Assembly: GCA_038125995.1 (NCBI GenBank)
Contig: JAYPEX010000001.1
Span: 1-64,000, forward strand
DNA length: 64,000 bases
Source of the DNA: MAG-120531 sp038125995
GTDB lineage: Bacteria > Bacteroidota > Bacteroidia > Flavobacteriales > Flavobacteriaceae
Direction of reading: 5' to 3'
Below are positions 51,735 to 60,866 of this stretch, in pieces. The notes under the pieces are model-generated. The model ran no database searches. It saw only the letters and a program-made list of their open reading frames with translations, and was not told where the DNA came from. Positions within the stretch are counted from its first letter, which is position 1, and each line of letters starts with the position of its first letter. A program made the position numbers and the translations under genes.

Positions 51735-52820
51735 ATGATGGAAAATTCAAAGAATTTGAGAAAGTGGTTGGATGATATGAACTTAGATCATCCCCTAGTG
51801 ATTGCAGGACCCTGTAGTGCTGAAACAGAAGAGCAAGTATTGAAAATAGCTCATGAGCTGAAAGATACTGATGTCAATTATTTTAGAGCAGGTATTTGGA
51901 AACCTAGAACAAGACCAGGAGGATTTGAAGGTGTTGGCGCTTTGGGATTAAAATGGTTGCAAAAAGTTAGAGAAGAGACGGGATTAAAAACAGCTACTGA
52001 AGTTGCCAACAAAGATCACGTTAAACTCGCTTTGGAATACGATGTTGATTTATTGTGGATTGGAGCTCGTTCTACTGTATCTCCATTTATTATTCAAGAG
52101 ATAGCTGATGAATTAAAAGGAACTGATAAGATTGTTCTTATTAAGAACCCTGTAAATCCAGATTTAGCATTGTGGTTAGGTGCTGTTGAGCGTTTGTACA
52201 ATGCGGATATTAAAAACTTAGGGGTAATTCACAGAGGTTTCTCAACTTATGAGAAAACAAAGTACAGAAATATTCCAGAATGGCAATTGGCAATTGAATT
52301 ACAACAACGATTCCCCGATTTACCAATCATCAACGACCCTTCTCATATAACTGGAAAAAGAGACATGGTTCACGAGGTTTGTCAAACGGCGCTTGATTTA
52401 AATTTCGATGGTCTAATGATCGAAACGCATCACGATCCTGAAAATGCATGGTCTGATGCACCTCAACAAGTGACTCCAGCTTCTTTGATCAAAATGATGA
52501 AGGACTTAAAAGTGCGTAAGCAAAATGATCCTGAACAGGCATTTAACAACGAAATTGGAACACTTCGTTCTCAAATCGATGTGATCGATGAGCAATTGTT
52601 AGAGAGCTTAGGAAAACGCATGAAAATTTCTGATGCTATTGGACAATTAAAAGAATCACACAATGTATCTGTATTGCAGAGTAGTCGTTGGAATGAAATT
52701 TTAGGAAGAATGATTTTAGAAGGTGAAAAGAGAAATCTTTCGGAAGAATTCGTTTTAAAACTATTTAAAGCCATTCACCAAGAATCGATTAACCACCAAG
52801 AAAAAATAGTAAACCACTAA
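51735..52820 (+). CDS. Bifunctional DAHP synthase (type I beta) / chorismate mutase
   Basis: 361 residues. The N-terminal barrel (about 1-260) has IAGPCSAETEEQVL, FRAGIWKPRTRPGGFEGVG, LIKNPVNPD and INDPSHITGKRDMVHEV, all typical of the AroG/KdsA-like DAHP synthase. The C-terminal AroQ-type chorismate mutase (about 270-361) has EIGTLRSQIDVIDEQLLESLGKRMKISDAIGQLK and ends in a helix. It catalyses the first step of the shikimate pathway and the branch toward prephenate, so this operon controls both entry and branch point. It is the last gene before a terminator. Confidence 0.96.
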   Translation: MMENSKNLRKWLDDMNLDHPLVIAGPCSAETEEQVLKIAHELKDTDVNYFRAGIWKPRTRPGGFEGVGALGLKWLQKVREETGLKTATEVANKDHVKLALEYDVDLLWIGARSTVSPFIIQEIADELKGTDKIVLIKNPVNPDLALWLGAVERLYNADIKNLGVIHRGFSTYEKTKYRNIPEWQLAIELQQRFPDLPIINDPSHITGKRDMVHEVCQTALDLNFDGLMIETHHDPENAWSDAPQQVTPASLIKMMKDLKVRKQNDPEQAFNNEIGTLRSQIDVIDEQLLESLGKRMKISDAIGQLKESHNVSVLQSSRWNEILGRMILEGEKRNLSEEFVLKLFKAIHQESINHQEKIVNH

Positions 52821-52828
52821 TGAAGATA

Positions 52829-52856
52829 GGGGGCTTTTAAGCCCCTTATTTTTTAT
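52829..52856 (+). terminator. Intrinsic terminator after the aromatic operon
   Basis: GGGGCTT (52830-52836) pairs with AAGCCCC (52839-52845), with a T-rich tract after it. It ends the pheA-to-DAHP-synthase unit before rsgA. Confidence 0.85.
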
Positions 52857-52861
52857 CTTTA
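52854..52861 (+). promoter_or_regulatory. Possible -7 element of rsgA
   Basis: TATCTTTA (seven of eight bases of TAnnTTTG) ends 5 bases before the GTG start of rsgA, so a transcript from it would be leaderless or nearly so. It overlaps the T-tract of the preceding terminator. Confidence 0.3.
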
Positions 52862-52865
52862 GACC

Positions 52866-53813
52866 GTGAAAGGAATCGTATACAAATCTACTGGAAGTTG
52901 GTATGTTGTGAAAACAGCATCAGGTGATGTATACGAGTGTCGTATTAAAGGAAAATTTAGAATCAAGGGAATCAAGAGTACCAATCCAATTGCTGTTGGA
53001 GATCAGGTTGAATTTGATGTAGAAAAAAAGGGAGATGATACTATTGGTATCATTCATTCCATTGAGGAGCGCAAAAACTACATAATCAGAAAGTCGGTTA
53101 ACCTCTCCAAGCAAACTCAAATCATCGCCTCCAATATTGACTTGGCATTGCTGTTAGTGACCATTGATAATCCTCCCACTCTAACAGCTTTTATCGATCG
53201 TTTTTTAGTTACTGCTGAGGCCTACGATATTCCTGTAGTGCTCGTTTTTAACAAGTCAGATTCGTATACCGATCAAAGTAGAGAGGAAGCTCAATTTCTG
53301 CAAATGCTCTATAAGTCTATTGGATATCAATGCGTTGAAATTTCTGCAATCAAAAATATTGGTTTGGATCAAATTATCGACTTGATGAAAGATCAAACAA
53401 CTTTGGTTTCAGGTCATTCGGGTACTGGTAAATCAACCTTGATCAATGCGATATCACCTGGACTCGAATTAAAGACTACTGAAATTTCAGAATTGTACAG
53501 TCAAGGACAACACACAACCACTTTTGCAGAAATGTATGATTTATCTTTTGGAGGAAAAATCATTGATACCCCTGGTATTAAAGGATTTGGTGTTGTTGAT
53601 ATGGAACCAGAGACCATGGGGGATTATTTTCCAGAGTTTTTTAAACTAAAATCAGCTTGTAAGTTTAACAACTGCCTTCATATAGACGAGCCTCATTGTG
53701 CTGTTAAAGAAGCATTGGACGAAAATCGCATCGCTTGGTCTCGATACCGTTCCTATATTCAAATGATGGAAGGTGAAGATGAACATTACAGGGTTAATAA
53801 CTATAGTGAATAA
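52866..53813 (+). CDS. rsgA: Ribosome small-subunit-dependent GTPase RsgA
   Basis: 315 residues, GTG start. An N-terminal OB-fold (about 1-70) precedes a circularly permuted GTPase: G4 NKSD (about 136), G1 GHSGTGKSTL (about 188) and G3 DTPGIKGFG (about 235). A C-terminal zinc site has CKFNNCLHIDEPHC. It helps mature the 30S subunit. It heads a second plus-strand run rsgA-dtd-mazG-aroA. Confidence 0.97.
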   Translation: MKGIVYKSTGSWYVVKTASGDVYECRIKGKFRIKGIKSTNPIAVGDQVEFDVEKKGDDTIGIIHSIEERKNYIIRKSVNLSKQTQIIASNIDLALLLVTIDNPPTLTAFIDRFLVTAEAYDIPVVLVFNKSDSYTDQSREEAQFLQMLYKSIGYQCVEISAIKNIGLDQIIDLMKDQTTLVSGHSGTGKSTLINAISPGLELKTTEISELYSQGQHTTTFAEMYDLSFGGKIIDTPGIKGFGVVDMEPETMGDYFPEFFKLKSACKFNNCLHIDEPHCAVKEALDENRIAWSRYRSYIQMMEGEDEHYRVNNYSE

Positions 53814-53815
53814 GA

Positions 53816-54268
53816 ATGAGAGCTGTAATTCAAAGAGTTAAAAACGCTAGTGTTGTAGTCGAAGGTGAAACGATTTCTGAAATTAATTCAGGTCTTTTGG
53901 TCCTACTAGGAGTGACCCATACAGATGAACAAACTGATATCGATTGGTTGTCTAAGAAAATACTCAACTTGCGTATATTTAATGATGAGAATGGAGTGAT
54001 GAATCAGTCGCTTTTGGAAGTAGATCAGGATTTAATTGTTGTGAGTCAGTTCACATTGTACGCTGCTACTAAAAAGGGGAGTAGACCTTCGTATATCTCT
54101 GCAGCAAAACCGGTGCAGGCCAATGAATTATACGAGCGATTTGTAGGGGCCTGTGAACAGCAATTAGGAAAAAAAGTAGGTACAGGGGTCTTTGGGGCCG
54201 ATATGAAAGTGTCGCTTTTAAACGACGGTCCGGTAACCATTAGTATCGATACACATAACAAAGAATAA
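53816..54268 (+). CDS. dtd: D-aminoacyl-tRNA deacylase
   Basis: 150 residues, the full family length. Both signature motifs are present: SQFTLYAATKKGSRPSY (about 78-94) and the Gly-cisPro NDGPVTISIDT (about 137-147). It removes D-amino acids (and glycine) from mischarged tRNA. Two bases after rsgA. Confidence 0.97.
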   Translation: MRAVIQRVKNASVVVEGETISEINSGLLVLLGVTHTDEQTDIDWLSKKILNLRIFNDENGVMNQSLLEVDQDLIVVSQFTLYAATKKGSRPSYISAAKPVQANELYERFVGACEQQLGKKVGTGVFGADMKVSLLNDGPVTISIDTHNKE

Positions 54269-54269
54269 A

Positions 54270-54596
54270 ATGAATATCAAAAACGCACAATTAGCAGTAG
54301 ATGAGTGGATTAAAACTCATGGAGTTCGTTATTTTAATGAACTGACCAATATGGCTCAACTCACAGAAGAAGTAGGAGAGGTTGCTAGAATTATCGCCAG
54401 ACGCTATGGTGAACAATCTGAGAAGGAATCGGATAAAGACAAAGATCTCGGTGAAGAATTGGCTGATGTTTTATTTGTAGTACTTTGTTTAGCAAATCAA
54501 ACCGGAATTGATCTTCAAGAGTCGTTTGATAAAAAATTAGACCTCAAATCTGAACGCGATCACGATCGACATCACAACAACACTAAATTACAATAA
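54270..54596 (+). CDS. MazG-like nucleotide pyrophosphohydrolase
   Basis: 108 residues, one MazG-like four-helix unit. The Mg-binding acidic motif is LTEEVGEVARIIARRY (about 31-46), followed by DLGEELADVLFVVLCLANQTGIDL. It hydrolyses (d)NTPs to monophosphates, probably for housecleaning. One base after dtd and 4 bases before aroA. Confidence 0.9.
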   Translation: MNIKNAQLAVDEWIKTHGVRYFNELTNMAQLTEEVGEVARIIARRYGEQSEKESDKDKDLGEELADVLFVVLCLANQTGIDLQESFDKKLDLKSERDHDRHHNNTKLQ

Positions 54597-54600
54597 GACC

Positions 54601-55851
54601 ATGTCTTTATTAACTTTTGAATTGTCTTTGCCTAAGTCAAATAACCTACAAGCAGACATACAGATAACAGGTTCTAAAAGTGAAACCAATAGACTCTTGT
54701 TACTACAAGCGCTTTTTGATAAAATCAGAATTCAAAACACTTCCAATTCTGACGATGCAGTTGCAATGGCAGCTGGATTAAAGATTCATCGAGGAGAAGT
54801 AGATATTCATCACGCTGGAACAGCTATGCGTTTTTTGACCTCCTATTTTGCCTCCAGTGAGGGTAAAGAGGTCGTTCTTACGGGGTCTAAACGTATGCAA
54901 GAACGTCCCATAAAGATTTTAGTGGATGCCCTTCGATCGCTTGGAGCTTCAATTGAATATACCAAGGATGATGGATATCCACCATTGAAAATTACTGGAA
55001 AAAAATTAGAACAAAACAAAGTAGTTATGGCTGCCAATGTCAGTAGTCAGTACATTTCATCTTTGCTTTTGATCGCTCCGAGTCTTCCCAATGGATTGGA
55101 GTTGCACCTCCAAGGAAAAATCACTTCCGTTCCTTATATAAAAATGACTTTAGCTCTTTTAAATAGTATCGGAGTATCAACCAGTTTTGAAGGACAAATC
55201 ATCAAAGTTGCACACAAGTCAGCTGTGAGTGAACAAGAATTAGTGGTGGAGTCTGATTGGAGTTCTGCCTCTTATTTCTACAGTCTTTGTGCCTTAGCTG
55301 ATATAGGTTCTCAAATTAAACTCTCCTCCTATAAAAAGGACTCGCTTCAAGGAGATTCTGTACTTGAGAAAATCTACACAGAACTAGGAGTTGAAACGAC
55401 TTATGAAGGACATTCAGTAGTACTTAAAAAGATTGCTGAAGTATCAAAGGAGGTGAAGAATTCAGGTTTGGTATGGGATTTAGCAAATGCTCCGGATATA
55501 GCTCAAACTATAGTAGTGACTTGTTTTGGTTTGAGGGTCTCTTGTTCTCTGAGCGGATTGCATACTCTTAAAATAAAAGAGACCGATCGACTTGTAGCAC
55601 TTGACAACGAACTCTCTAAGTTTGGAGCCAAGGTAACTGTCGATGATCAATCACTTGAGTTAGAAGCCTTTGAGGGTGATTATCATTTGGGGGTCTCTGT
55701 CGCGACTTATAACGATCATCGAATGGCGATGGCTTTTGCTCCACTAGTCCTATTAGTTCCCTTTAAAGTTGAAGATGCGATGGTAGTTACCAAGTCATTT
55801 CCTGACTTCTGGGAGGACATGCAAACCATAGGAATAGGAGTATCTCAATAG
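54601..55851 (+). CDS. aroA: EPSP synthase (3-phosphoshikimate 1-carboxyvinyltransferase)
   Basis: 416 residues, a little short for the family. It makes 5-enolpyruvylshikimate 3-phosphate. GSKSETNRLLLLQAL (about 23-37), HAGTAMRFLTSYFA (about 65), GSKRMQERPI, KETDRLVALDNELSKFGAKV (about 328) and YNDHRMAMAFAPL are present. It is a shikimate-pathway gene that sits in the rsgA-dtd-mazG run rather than behind the Phe/Tyr attenuator. Confidence 0.95.
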   Translation: MSLLTFELSLPKSNNLQADIQITGSKSETNRLLLLQALFDKIRIQNTSNSDDAVAMAAGLKIHRGEVDIHHAGTAMRFLTSYFASSEGKEVVLTGSKRMQERPIKILVDALRSLGASIEYTKDDGYPPLKITGKKLEQNKVVMAANVSSQYISSLLLIAPSLPNGLELHLQGKITSVPYIKMTLALLNSIGVSTSFEGQIIKVAHKSAVSEQELVVESDWSSASYFYSLCALADIGSQIKLSSYKKDSLQGDSVLEKIYTELGVETTYEGHSVVLKKIAEVSKEVKNSGLVWDLANAPDIAQTIVVTCFGLRVSCSLSGLHTLKIKETDRLVALDNELSKFGAKVTVDDQSLELEAFEGDYHLGVSVATYNDHRMAMAFAPLVLLVPFKVEDAMVVTKSFPDFWEDMQTIGIGVSQ

Positions 55852-55867
55852 TTTTATGGCCATTTAC

Positions 55868-55899
55868 TTGACAACCCCCTAGTTGAGGTTGTATATTTG
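55868..55899 (+). promoter_or_regulatory. Promoter of queA with an overlapping inverted repeat
   Basis: TTG (55868-55870), 21-base spacer, TATATTTG (55892-55899), 31 bases before the ATG. AGGTTG (55886-55891) and CAACCT (55900-55905) flank the -7 element as an inverted repeat, which could be an operator or chance. Confidence 0.5.
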
Positions 55900-55930
55900 C
55901 AACCTTTATAAAAATTGAAACTGTACAATT

Positions 55931-56980
55931 ATGAAGTTATCTCATTTTAATTTTGATCTTCCAAAAGAACTCTTAGCAGAATATCCATCTGAGCACAGAG
56001 ATGAGGCTCGTTTGATGGTCATCAATAGAAAGGATGGAAGTATTGAACACAAATATTTTAAAGACCTAATCGATTATTTTGACCAAGATGATGTGATGGT
56101 ACTCAATAACACTAAGGTGTTTCCAGCGCGTCTATACGGTAATAAAGAAAAGACTGGAGCTAGAATTGAAGTGTTCTTATTAAGAGAACTAAATGAAGAA
56201 CAACGTTTATGGGATGTACTGGTTGATCCAGCACGTAAAATTCGTATTGGAAACAAACTTTACTTTGGTGATGATGATTCACTAGTAGCTGAAGTAATTG
56301 ACAATACTACTTCGAGAGGAAGAACCCTTCGTTTCTTATACGACGGATCGTACACAGAGTTTAGAAAAAAACTGAGAGATCTTGGAGAAACACCACTTCC
56401 AAAATACATTAAAAGAGAGGTAGAACCAGATGACGAAGAACGTTATCAAACCATCTACGCTAAAAATGAAGGAGCGGTAGCAGCCCCTACTGCAGGATTA
56501 CACTTTTCAAAACATTTGTTAAAGCGTTTAGAAATCAAAGGAGTTAATTTTGCAGAATTAACTCTTCATGTGGGATTGGGTACCTTTAATCCTGTTGAAG
56601 TCGAAGATTTATCAAAACACAAAATGGATTCTGAAGAATTAGTAATACCAGATGAATCCGTAGCTGTTGTCAACAATGCTAAACTTCATAAAAAAAGAGT
56701 TTGTGCGGTTGGTACAACGGTAATGAGAGGATTGGAATCTTCTGTCAGTTCAGAGCAAACTTTAAACCCCTACGAAGGATGGACCAATAAGTTTATTTTT
56801 CCACCTTATGATTTTAGTATTGCAAACTGTATGATTACCAATTTTCACACGCCTAAATCAACTCTTTTGATGATGATTTCAGCATTTATGGGGCATGATT
56901 TGATGAAGAAAGCTTATAAAGAGGCAGTAGATCAAGGCTATAAGTTCTATTCTTATGGTGATGCTATGTTGATTTTATAA
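55931..56980 (+). CDS. queA: tRNA preQ1 ribosyltransferase-isomerase QueA
   Basis: 349 residues. It transfers the ribosyl part of SAM to preQ1 in tRNA to form epoxyqueuosine. LPKELLAEYPSEHRDEARLMV, MVLNNTKVFPARLYG, EGAVAAPTAGLHFS and the C-terminal NFHTPKSTLLMMISAFMG are typical. It is monocistronic with a terminator; the queuosine precursor importer YhhQ lies at 6.9 kb. Confidence 0.97.
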   Translation: MKLSHFNFDLPKELLAEYPSEHRDEARLMVINRKDGSIEHKYFKDLIDYFDQDDVMVLNNTKVFPARLYGNKEKTGARIEVFLLRELNEEQRLWDVLVDPARKIRIGNKLYFGDDDSLVAEVIDNTTSRGRTLRFLYDGSYTEFRKKLRDLGETPLPKYIKREVEPDDEERYQTIYAKNEGAVAAPTAGLHFSKHLLKRLEIKGVNFAELTLHVGLGTFNPVEVEDLSKHKMDSEELVIPDESVAVVNNAKLHKKRVCAVGTTVMRGLESSVSSEQTLNPYEGWTNKFIFPPYDFSIANCMITNFHTPKSTLLMMISAFMGHDLMKKAYKEAVDQGYKFYSYGDAMLIL

Positions 56981-57004
56981 TCAGTTGGAACTCGAATATA
57001 TTAG

Positions 57005-57034
57005 AAACCCGACTATTTCAGTCGGGTTTTTTTA
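57005..57034 (+). terminator. Intrinsic terminator after queA
   Basis: AAACCCGAC (57005-57013) pairs with GTCGGGTTT (57021-57029) around a 7-base loop, followed by T-rich sequence. It lies between convergent queA and the acyltransferase gene. Confidence 0.9.
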
Positions 57035-57036
57035 TT

Positions 57037-58164
57037 CTATGATTTTTTCATCCATTTATGAGTCAACCACTTTCGAACTGGTTGGTCGTAGCATTTAAAT
57101 GAAAAGTGTCCTATTAGTATGGATATCATGAGGGTTGCTAAAGAAGCGATGATCAAATGTGGTAATTTATCTGTAGAGGTCGGATCGATATGAAGCTCAT
57201 TACGTACAACCCAAGCCATAAAGATATACATGATTGGATAATGTGTGATGTAAAGTGGATAGGAGAGATTTCCTAAAAATGTAGCGAATTGTTTTCCTCG
57301 TATTGATTGGATTTGACCACAGGAACCCAGATAGATAAGTAATGGAAAAACGACGATTACGATTAAGGAATCGTATATGCCATTGAGATATCCCTCAGCT
57401 CCTCCTATTCTTGGAATGGCTAAAACGGTAATCAATAGTAGTGTTGTCCATAGGAATGCATTGTTAAGCTTCTTGGGTTTGGAGATTCTAGAGAGTAATA
57501 ATCCAGCTAGAAATGGATAGAATAAGCGTGTGAATCCTACGTAAATTTGTTCGGGATTCAATGCCCAGCCTCCAATGAGGTCTCCTCTTGTGATAGCCAT
57601 ATGAATCAATATGCTTCCTGTGATAAAGGCTAGTACAGCAATCCATTTATTTGAGAGTTTACGTAGCCATAAGGCGTACAAAATATTGGCGATGTATTCA
57701 AAGAATAAGGACCAGGCAGGTCCGTTCAAGGGGTGCATCTCTGTCCAACCTCTAATCTCCATTGAGGGGGTAAGTGGTAAAAGTGTCATTCCAATTAGCA
57801 TGATGAGTAGTAACTTCCAAACTGGTGTCTCTGAAATGAGTGGGAAAAGAGGCCCAAACTGAAAATAATAAAGTAACGCACCAATGATCATGCCTAATAC
57901 AATCATCGGGTGTAATCGTATCAATCGTCTCTTAAAAAAGCTCTTTAGATTCATTGAATTCCAACGATCGTCATACGCATACCCAATGACAAATCCCGAG
58001 AGTGCAAAAAAGAAATCTACTGCAAGATACCCATGGTTGATCATTAATTTGGTATGATCTCCATTTGCGAATACTTCAAAAATATGAAAGAAAACAACAA
58101 TTATGGCAGCGATACCTCTTAGGGCGTCTAAAATGAGATAATGAGATTTCGAATCTTTGTACAC
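57037..58164 (-). CDS. Membrane acyltransferase (acyltransferase 3 / OafA-like)
   Basis: 375 residues with about ten membrane segments. Family marks: LDALRGIAAIIVVFFHIFEVF (about 8-28) with the catalytic His, FFFALSGFVIGYAYDDRW, KRRLIRLHPMIVLG (about 82) and GPAWSLFFEYIANI (about 146). The start is GTG; a nearby ATG is out of frame. Such proteins O-acylate sugars in surface polysaccharides. No polysaccharide genes are next to it, so the target is unknown. Confidence 0.88.
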   Translation of the reverse strand: MYKDSKSHYLILDALRGIAAIIVVFFHIFEVFANGDHTKLMINHGYLAVDFFFALSGFVIGYAYDDRWNSMNLKSFFKRRLIRLHPMIVLGMIIGALLYYFQFGPLFPLISETPVWKLLLIMLIGMTLLPLTPSMEIRGWTEMHPLNGPAWSLFFEYIANILYALWLRKLSNKWIAVLAFITGSILIHMAITRGDLIGGWALNPEQIYVGFTRLFYPFLAGLLLSRISKPKKLNNAFLWTTLLLITVLAIPRIGGAEGYLNGIYDSLIVIVVFPLLIYLGSCGQIQSIRGKQFATFLGNLSYPLYITHYPIMYIFMAWVVRNELHIDPTSTDKLPHLIIASLATLMISILIGHFSFKCYDQPVRKWLTHKWMKKS

Positions 58165-58264
58165 ATTCTTATTATTAATTGGTTAGTTTTTAAATATATA
58201 AATTTTATTCATTGGTGTATTTCTGTTTTTTTAATAATATTCCGATCAGTGCTTAAGAGTTGTC

Positions 58265-58272
58265 TATATTTG
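58265..58272 (+). promoter_or_regulatory. -7 element upstream of rlmN
   Basis: TATATTTG matches TAnnTTTG exactly, 16 bases before the rlmN ATG. No good -33 element was found. Confidence 0.4.
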
Positions 58273-58288
58273 TACCAAATTTTGATCG

Positions 58289-59323
58289 ATGCCTAAGAAA
58301 GATATTCGTTCCATGAGTAAAGACGCTCTAAGAGATTTTTTTGTCTCCAGGGGAGATAGTGCTTTTAGAGGAAATCAAGTGTATCAGTGGCTTTGGCAAA
58401 AAGGAGCTCATCAGTTTGAGGATATGACCAACCTCTCCAAAGAAACACGTGCACTATTAGATGAGTATTTTGTAATCAACCACATAGCTGTTGATCAAAT
58501 GCTGCGATCTGTTGATGGTACCATTAAAAATGCTGTTCGACTTCACGATGGTTTGATTGTGGAATCGGTACTTATACCTTCCAAAAAGAGAACCACAGCC
58601 TGTGTTTCTTCTCAAGTTGGATGTAGTTTGGACTGTAAGTTTTGTGCGACAGCTCGATTAAAGAGAATGCGCAATCTCAACGCCGATGAAATATACGATC
58701 AGGTAGTTGCCATAGATCGTGAAAGTCGTTTGTATCAGAATATGCCTCTTTCAAATATTGTATTTATGGGGATGGGAGAACCGCTGATGAACTATAACAA
58801 CGTTCTCAAGGCTATCGAGAAAATCACTTCTGATGAGGGACTCGCGATGTCTCCTAGGAGAATTACGGTATCCACTTCTGGAATTCCTAAAATGATTCGC
58901 AAAATGGCTGACCAGGAGGTTAAATTTAATTTAGCTGTTTCCTTACATTCAGCGATTGATGAAGTGCGAAGTTCTATAATGCCATTTAATGAAACCTTTC
59001 CTTTGAGTGAACTAAGAGCAGCATTGGAATATTGGTATTCTAAAACTAAGAATCGAATTACTTATGAATACGTTGTTTGGAAGGGTGTCAATGACCAACA
59101 AAAGGATATTGATGCTTTGGTGCGTTTTTGTAAATTCTCGCCAGCTAAGGTCAATTTAATAGAGTACAATCCCATTGATGGAGGTGATTATCAGCAAGCC
59201 TCAGAGGAAGTGATTCAAAACTATATCAAAACCTTGGAAGAACATCGCATCACCGTTACTGTGAGACGATCAAGAGGAAAGGATATTGACGCTGCCTGTG
59301 GCCAATTAGCTAATAAATCCTAA
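58289..59323 (+). CDS. rlmN: Dual-specificity RNA methyltransferase RlmN
   Basis: 344 residues. A radical-SAM enzyme that makes 2-methyladenosine in 23S rRNA and some tRNAs. The CxxxCxxC cluster motif is CSLDCKFC (about 112-119), the methyl-carrier Cys lies in DIDAACGQLA near the end, and TACVSSQVGC, VFMGMGEPLMNYNN and VSTSGIPKMI are conserved. Monocistronic. Confidence 0.97.
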   Translation: MPKKDIRSMSKDALRDFFVSRGDSAFRGNQVYQWLWQKGAHQFEDMTNLSKETRALLDEYFVINHIAVDQMLRSVDGTIKNAVRLHDGLIVESVLIPSKKRTTACVSSQVGCSLDCKFCATARLKRMRNLNADEIYDQVVAIDRESRLYQNMPLSNIVFMGMGEPLMNYNNVLKAIEKITSDEGLAMSPRRITVSTSGIPKMIRKMADQEVKFNLAVSLHSAIDEVRSSIMPFNETFPLSELRAALEYWYSKTKNRITYEYVVWKGVNDQQKDIDALVRFCKFSPAKVNLIEYNPIDGGDYQQASEEVIQNYIKTLEEHRITVTVRRSRGKDIDAACGQLANKS

Positions 59324-59333
59324 TATTTTATTG

Positions 59334-59936
59334 TTATTCTTGAATGAGTTCGACCTGAGCATGGGGTTGGAACAGATAGATTTTATTGGTCTTGAGTTCC
59401 ATGCATTCATAGCGTTTGACTCTTTTAGAAACTTTTTTAAAGACGCGATTGTTGGTGGTTTTAAATAGGCTTCCATCGGGAAGTTCATAGATAAAAGCAC
59501 CAAAGCTATTTTTGGTATCGTACTGTTTTAAAGCGATAGAAAGCACTGCATCGGTATCTGAACTCGCTTTCGGATTTTTAAAATGCTTTGCTAATACGGG
59601 TAATAAATGCTTTGGAAAAATCTCTGGTCTCAAAAAGGGTAACATCATATGTTGAAAACAATGCTTCCATTCTCTGCCATGGGGTTTTATTCCCCTTCCA
59701 TAGGTTTTATAGGCTAGTAAGTGTGCAAGTTCGTGAATCAGCGTAATTAAGAAACTGTAGGGGTTTAACGATGCGTTGATAGTAATCAAATGCCTTCCAC
59801 TTAAATCTCTGCGGTAATCACCGTGTCTTGTCCTGCGTTCCTTTACAATTTTAAGATGTACCTCCTGCTGCTTGATTAGTTCAAACACGGGTTGCACAGC
59901 TGTTTTAGGGAGGTATTTTTCGAGTAGTTGTTCCAC
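59334..59936 (-). CDS. SprT-like zinc metallopeptidase-fold protein
   Basis: 200 residues, GTG start. The zinc motif HELAH is at residues 68-72 and a further His lies in GIKPHGREWKHCF (about 86), as in SprT/Spartan-like domains. Residues 1-65 contain ERRTRHGDYRRDL. The C-terminal part (about 130-200) lacks the usual zinc ribbon cysteines. The role is unknown in bacteria. Divergent from pirin and convergent with rlmN. Confidence 0.87.
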   Translation of the reverse strand: MEQLLEKYLPKTAVQPVFELIKQQEVHLKIVKERRTRHGDYRRDLSGRHLITINASLNPYSFLITLIHELAHLLAYKTYGRGIKPHGREWKHCFQHMMLPFLRPEIFPKHLLPVLAKHFKNPKASSDTDAVLSIALKQYDTKNSFGAFIYELPDGSLFKTTNNRVFKKVSKRVKRYECMELKTNKIYLFQPHAQVELIQE

Positions 59937-59981
59937 CTGTTAAATTTATGAAAAAGATGTCTAAAGTAATTGTGCTGTTTG

Positions 59982-59989
59982 TAATTTTG
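59982..59989 (+). promoter_or_regulatory. -7 element at the pirin gene start
   Basis: TAATTTTG matches TAnnTTTG and ends only 4 bases before the pirin ATG. If used, transcription would begin about at the start codon, giving a leaderless mRNA. Confidence 0.4.
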
Positions 59990-59993
59990 CATC

Positions 59994-60866
59994 ATGAAAA
60001 AAAGATCAGTAGATATAGTAGTAGCTCCAAGAGTGCCTCACTTTGTGGGAGATGGATTCAGGGTTCAGAATTTTATTCCTTCCGCTTATGGATTGGATAT
60101 GCAAGCGATGGATCCCTTCATTATGTTAGATTACAACGCTCCATTTTATTTTGAAGCGACAGATACTCCTAGAGGAGTTGATGTTCATCCACATCGTGGA
60201 TTTGAAACGGTTACGGTTGCTTTTAAAGGTAAGGTGGCTCATCACGATTCTGCTGGTAACTCAGGAGTTGTAGAAGAAGGTGGAGTTCAGTGGATGACAG
60301 CAGCTTCAGGAGTGCTTCACAAAGAATACCACGAAAAGGAATTTGCTAAAAATGGAGGAATTTTTTCAATGGCTCAACTTTGGGTCAATCTTCCTGCAAA
60401 ACACAAGATGGATCCTCCAAAATATCAAGGTTACACCAAGGAAGATATTCCAGTTGTAAGTCCTTCAGAGAGCTTAGAGGTGAAGGTGATCGCAGGTAGT
60501 TTTCAAGGAGTCAATGGACCAGCACATACGCACACACCAATTCATTTATATCGAATTGAGATGGATAAGACTACTTCTTTAGAGCTGTCTTTTCCTTCAA
60601 ATTACAATACAGGAATCATTGTAGTAGACGGTGTGATTGCGATCAATGAAGGAGATGCTATTGAGGTTGATCACTATATTCGAATGGCAAATGACGGAGA
60701 AGCTTTTCGTATAAATTCACTAACAAAGGTAACATTACTGCTGATGAGCGGCGAACCAATTGGGGAGCCCGTTGCAGCTCAGGGACCCTTTGTAATGAAT
60801 ACAAAGTCAGAAATCATGCAAGCAATGCGAGACTTTTATGAGGGTAAATTTGGTCACTTAAATTAA
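59994..60866 (+). CDS. Pirin family protein
   Basis: 290 residues of the bicupin pirin fold. Metal ligands are in VDVHPHRGFETVTV (about residue 65) and the downstream H-x-x-E pattern HKEYHEKEF; QWMTAASGVLHKEYH is the family signature. Some pirins have quercetinase activity; most are uncharacterised. The stop overlaps the convergent SDR gene by 4 bases. Confidence 0.93.
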   Translation: MKKRSVDIVVAPRVPHFVGDGFRVQNFIPSAYGLDMQAMDPFIMLDYNAPFYFEATDTPRGVDVHPHRGFETVTVAFKGKVAHHDSAGNSGVVEEGGVQWMTAASGVLHKEYHEKEFAKNGGIFSMAQLWVNLPAKHKMDPPKYQGYTKEDIPVVSPSESLEVKVIAGSFQGVNGPAHTHTPIHLYRIEMDKTTSLELSFPSNYNTGIIVVDGVIAINEGDAIEVDHYIRMANDGEAFRINSLTKVTLLLMSGEPIGEPVAAQGPFVMNTKSEIMQAMRDFYEGKFGHLN

